Assembly: GCA_023053685.1 (NCBI GenBank)
Contig: JALIGW010000005.1
Span: forward strand, 31,462,480 to 31,526,479
Length of the DNA stretch: 64,000 nucleotides
Direction of reading: 5' to 3'
Source of the DNA: Diadophis punctatus similis
Taxonomy: Eukaryota; Chordata; Lepidosauria; Squamata; Dipsadidae
Of the stretch, positions 61,916-64,000 are shown in pieces. The first letter of the stretch is position 1. Each line of letters starts with the position of its first letter. Position numbers and translations under genes: made by a program. The notes below the pieces were generated by a model that was not told the origin of the DNA, made no database searches, and saw only the letters and a program-made list of their open reading frames with translations.

Positions 61916-62001
61916 GTTTTGATATGCGATCCACTGGCAGAGATGAAGACCTTGAAGAACTTCAGAGGCGTCGGCAGCTGCAAGAGGAACAGTTGATGAA
62001 G
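61916..62001 (+). CDS. ABLIM1: ABLIM1 exon: charged segment GFDMRSTGRDEDLEEL
   Basis: This 86-nt exon enters in phase 1 and leaves in phase 0, returning the transcript to phase 0. It encodes FDMRSTGRDEDLEELQRR and then RQLQEEQLMK. The second half is a highly charged, probably helical or coiled-coil stretch that continues into the next exon. The acceptor (ttatggaagtag) has a poor pyrimidine tract and the donor is GTGGCT at 62002. The intron after it is only 100 bp, the smallest here. The exon position is fixed by protein match and by phase on both sides. Confidence 0.92.
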
Positions 62002-62101
62002 GTGGCTATCATCTGAATGTAAATTCTCTCTCTGTGCCAAAATCTGCATGATGTGAATCTTTTTCACTAGCTTACTTTTTCCTCGAAATTCTCATTTGCA
62101 G

Positions 62102-62198
62102 CTAAACTCAGGCCTGGGGCAATTGATACTAAAAGAAGAGATGGAAAAGGAAAAGTCATTACTTGCCAGCAGATGTTACGATTCTCCAGTTAATTCAT
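62102..62198 (+). CDS. ABLIM1: ABLIM1 exon LNSGLGQLILKEEMEKEK to SPVNS
   Basis: This 97-nt exon has the acceptor aaattctcatttgcag and the donor GTAAGC at 62199. It is phase 0 on entry and leaves after one base. It reads LNSGLGQLILKEEMEKEK, then SLLASRCYDSPVNS. The first part finishes the charged helix begun in the previous exon. Compared with the mammalian protein I recall, a short RERS-like stretch is missing and a Cys is present in SRCYDSP where mammals have SRYDSP. It is the last exon visible; the remaining linker and villin headpiece exons lie beyond 64000. Confidence 0.92.
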
Positions 62199-64000
62199 GT
62201 AAGCAGCAAAATTAGAAAAAACATAAAGGACTATGGGACATAATGAACTAGGACTACAATTCTCTACTGTATCCACATAGCTGACAGTTGAGCTAATTGA
62301 CTTCAGTGAGATTTAGTTTTTAATAGACCTTTATAGAGTTGTACTGTAAAAAGTTGATATTAAGGCTGGTTCTCATCTAATTATTTCAGTTCAGTTTCTG
62401 ATAATGCAAAACATGACCTCTAAATAATAACAAGGAAGTATCTTTTTCCTCTAATGTGATTACTGCCTACATTATAATTCTGGCTATTTCCCACAGTGTA
62501 TTAACGGATGTTTTTAAATGAAGAAAGATGCACATTTCTCAGCATCTACTGAACAAATCCAGAAAAAAGAAATGCCTAAAAAAACCTGCTCCAATTATAG
62601 TTACAATTACACAAAAACTATTTTGAAGCTCTAGGAAATCAAAATGTATTTTAATTTAAGACGGGATTTTGTAGCATCTTAAAAGTTAATAATTTGTCTG
62701 CTAAATGTTAGAGGGTTACAGTTGTATTTTTCTGTAGCAAACTAAAAATGGCCATGACTCCGAAACTTTATCCTACAGTGTTTATACAGAATATAGATAA
62801 GTAGGTCACAATGCTGATTTTTTGAAAAGCACATCTGTATTACCGGTAACTTCTAAAATAATATAAAAATCTTGTGGTATGTAGTGACTTCCAATAAATA
62901 CCTCTTTAAATTACAACTAAATTCTGATTCCTGCTTTGATCATCTCTGATGAAAAGCTTTTATTGACTCAGTTTATAAGGTAAAATCTTTCCAGTATTAA
63001 CTAAATATATATATTTGCCACCAATCAGAAGCTGTTTTTTCTGTATCACTCAGAGCTCTCATATGAATTTTTTTTGTAAATCAGTTTTTTATTTTTTTTA
63101 ACACAAAACATATACATCTTTTATGAAAAAAGTGTTTTTCGGATCCTTTCTCTTACATCATTTCTTATACATCAATAATATATCTTATTTTCAATTTCAG
63201 CCATAGTCTTCTTTTCCCCCACAATTTGTTATCCTTATTCATTTTTTTCTTATACATAATTTTTTTAAACACATATCATTATATGCCCATAGTCTCTATT
63301 TCTCTAAACATCTTTTAAGTTTCCCTACTACTTCTTCAACTCTCCACATTTAAGTCTTTAATTAATTTTGTATTCAAATACCATTGTTAATTTCAGTCCA
63401 ATTTCATCTACTGAAGTTTTCCATAATATGTAAAACATAATTCATCTTAATACACTTTTACATATATATAAAAACATTTTCCACATTTTTTAGTACTAGT
63501 GCAATTCATTTTCTTCCTTTCCTTCTCAAATATATTCAAAATCAACATTGATTCTCATAGCCTCTTAGATGTTCCCACTTTAGGAGAGGAAATCAGCCTC
63601 AATGAGTAATACAATGCATTCAATATCATCAGAAAGGTCTTTGGGGTAAACTGGTAGGTTCCAAAGAAAAAGCAAAGATATAATTACTGTTTGCTTATAG
63701 GAATTTTGTGTATGAGATGTATGCTTATGTGCATGTATTTTCATTATAATTTGTGGGGGATTTGCGCCCTTTCCAGATCTCTAAAATATATTTTAAACAT
63801 ATTATGCCAGGAGACCCAGGGCCATGATAGTAACAAAACTAAAGAAGGACAAGGATGATTATAGCTTTCATTCTATCTGTCTGCATCAAATCACTTACTT
63901 CCAGGCAACAATCTATAAAAAATGATTCACTTCTGGGTATACAAATGTATCTTTGTGTATGATTACAGAGAACAGCCTATTCAAGACTAATCTGAGACAT
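62199..64000 (+). other. ABLIM1: Intron downstream of the last visible exon
   Basis: The stretch 62200-63050 shows no feature. From about 63065 to 63540 the strand is T/C-rich and A-poor (for example ccatagtcttcttttccccc). This resembles a reverse-oriented LINE 3' end, but I cannot assign a family. No further ABLIM1 exon is visible before the window ends. Confidence 0.5.

Overview
The window is vertebrate nuclear DNA from a squamate reptile, most likely a snake. The evidence is a multi-exon vertebrate gene with canonical splice sites, a BovB (RTE) LINE, CR1 and L2-like LINEs, a Sauria-type SINE, and many CpG-rich hAT MITEs of the 'CAGTGATGGCGAACC' and 'CAGGGGTGGGTTC' kinds. All of the recognised coding sequence belongs to one plus-strand gene, ABLIM1 (actin-binding LIM protein 1). 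Neither end of the gene is in the window. LIM1 and LIM2 lie upstream, and the C-terminal tail with the villin headpiece lies downstream.

Layout: intron (1-3452); LIM3 exon (3453-3579); LIM3/LIM4 junction exon (4233-4326); a 16.8-kb repeat-filled intron; two LIM4 exons (21108-21195, 22805-22863); an 11-kb intron with a candidate alternative last exon (30753-30866, AATAAA at 30939). Then come the phase-0 linker exons (33884-33961, 35388-35543, 38798-38836, 40119-40154, then 40558-40687, which switches to phase 1). Four phase-1/phase-1 cassette exons follow (43087-43206, 49289-49393, 53082-53129, 58987-59127), and then 61916-62001 and 62102-62198. Joined in order, the 15 constitutive or cassette exons give 1404 nt of open frame with no internal stop, and every junction agrees in phase. 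The product is a cytoskeletal scaffold: LIM zinc fingers bind partners, and a long Ser/Pro/Tyr-rich linker leads to an F-actin-binding headpiece. The exon phases suggest that linker length is tuned by exon skipping.

The rest is intron occupied by transposons. At least six hAT elements keep exact 8-bp target-site duplications (5213-5656, 7633-9875, 23629-23992, 35844-36120, 38183-38317, 60879-61224), and others have near-exact ones. There are six copies of a TA-flanked, Tigger/pogo-like MITE ('CAGGTAGTCC'), two of them carrying nested insertions. Other TA-flanked MITEs carry ATAAGAC in their termini. The remaining content is a broken BovB (15335-17695), an L2/CR1-group LINE remnant (46480-48020), a CR1 tail (51340-51570), tRNA-derived SINEs, two LTR-like repeats, and several long microsatellites. 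I found no tRNA or rRNA gene, CRISPR array, operon or second protein-coding host gene. The most notable points are the possible LIM-only ABLIM1 isoform, the hAT element built of tandem palindromes, a perfect 24-bp hairpin at 39347-39398, and a hammerhead-like motif pair near 57720.
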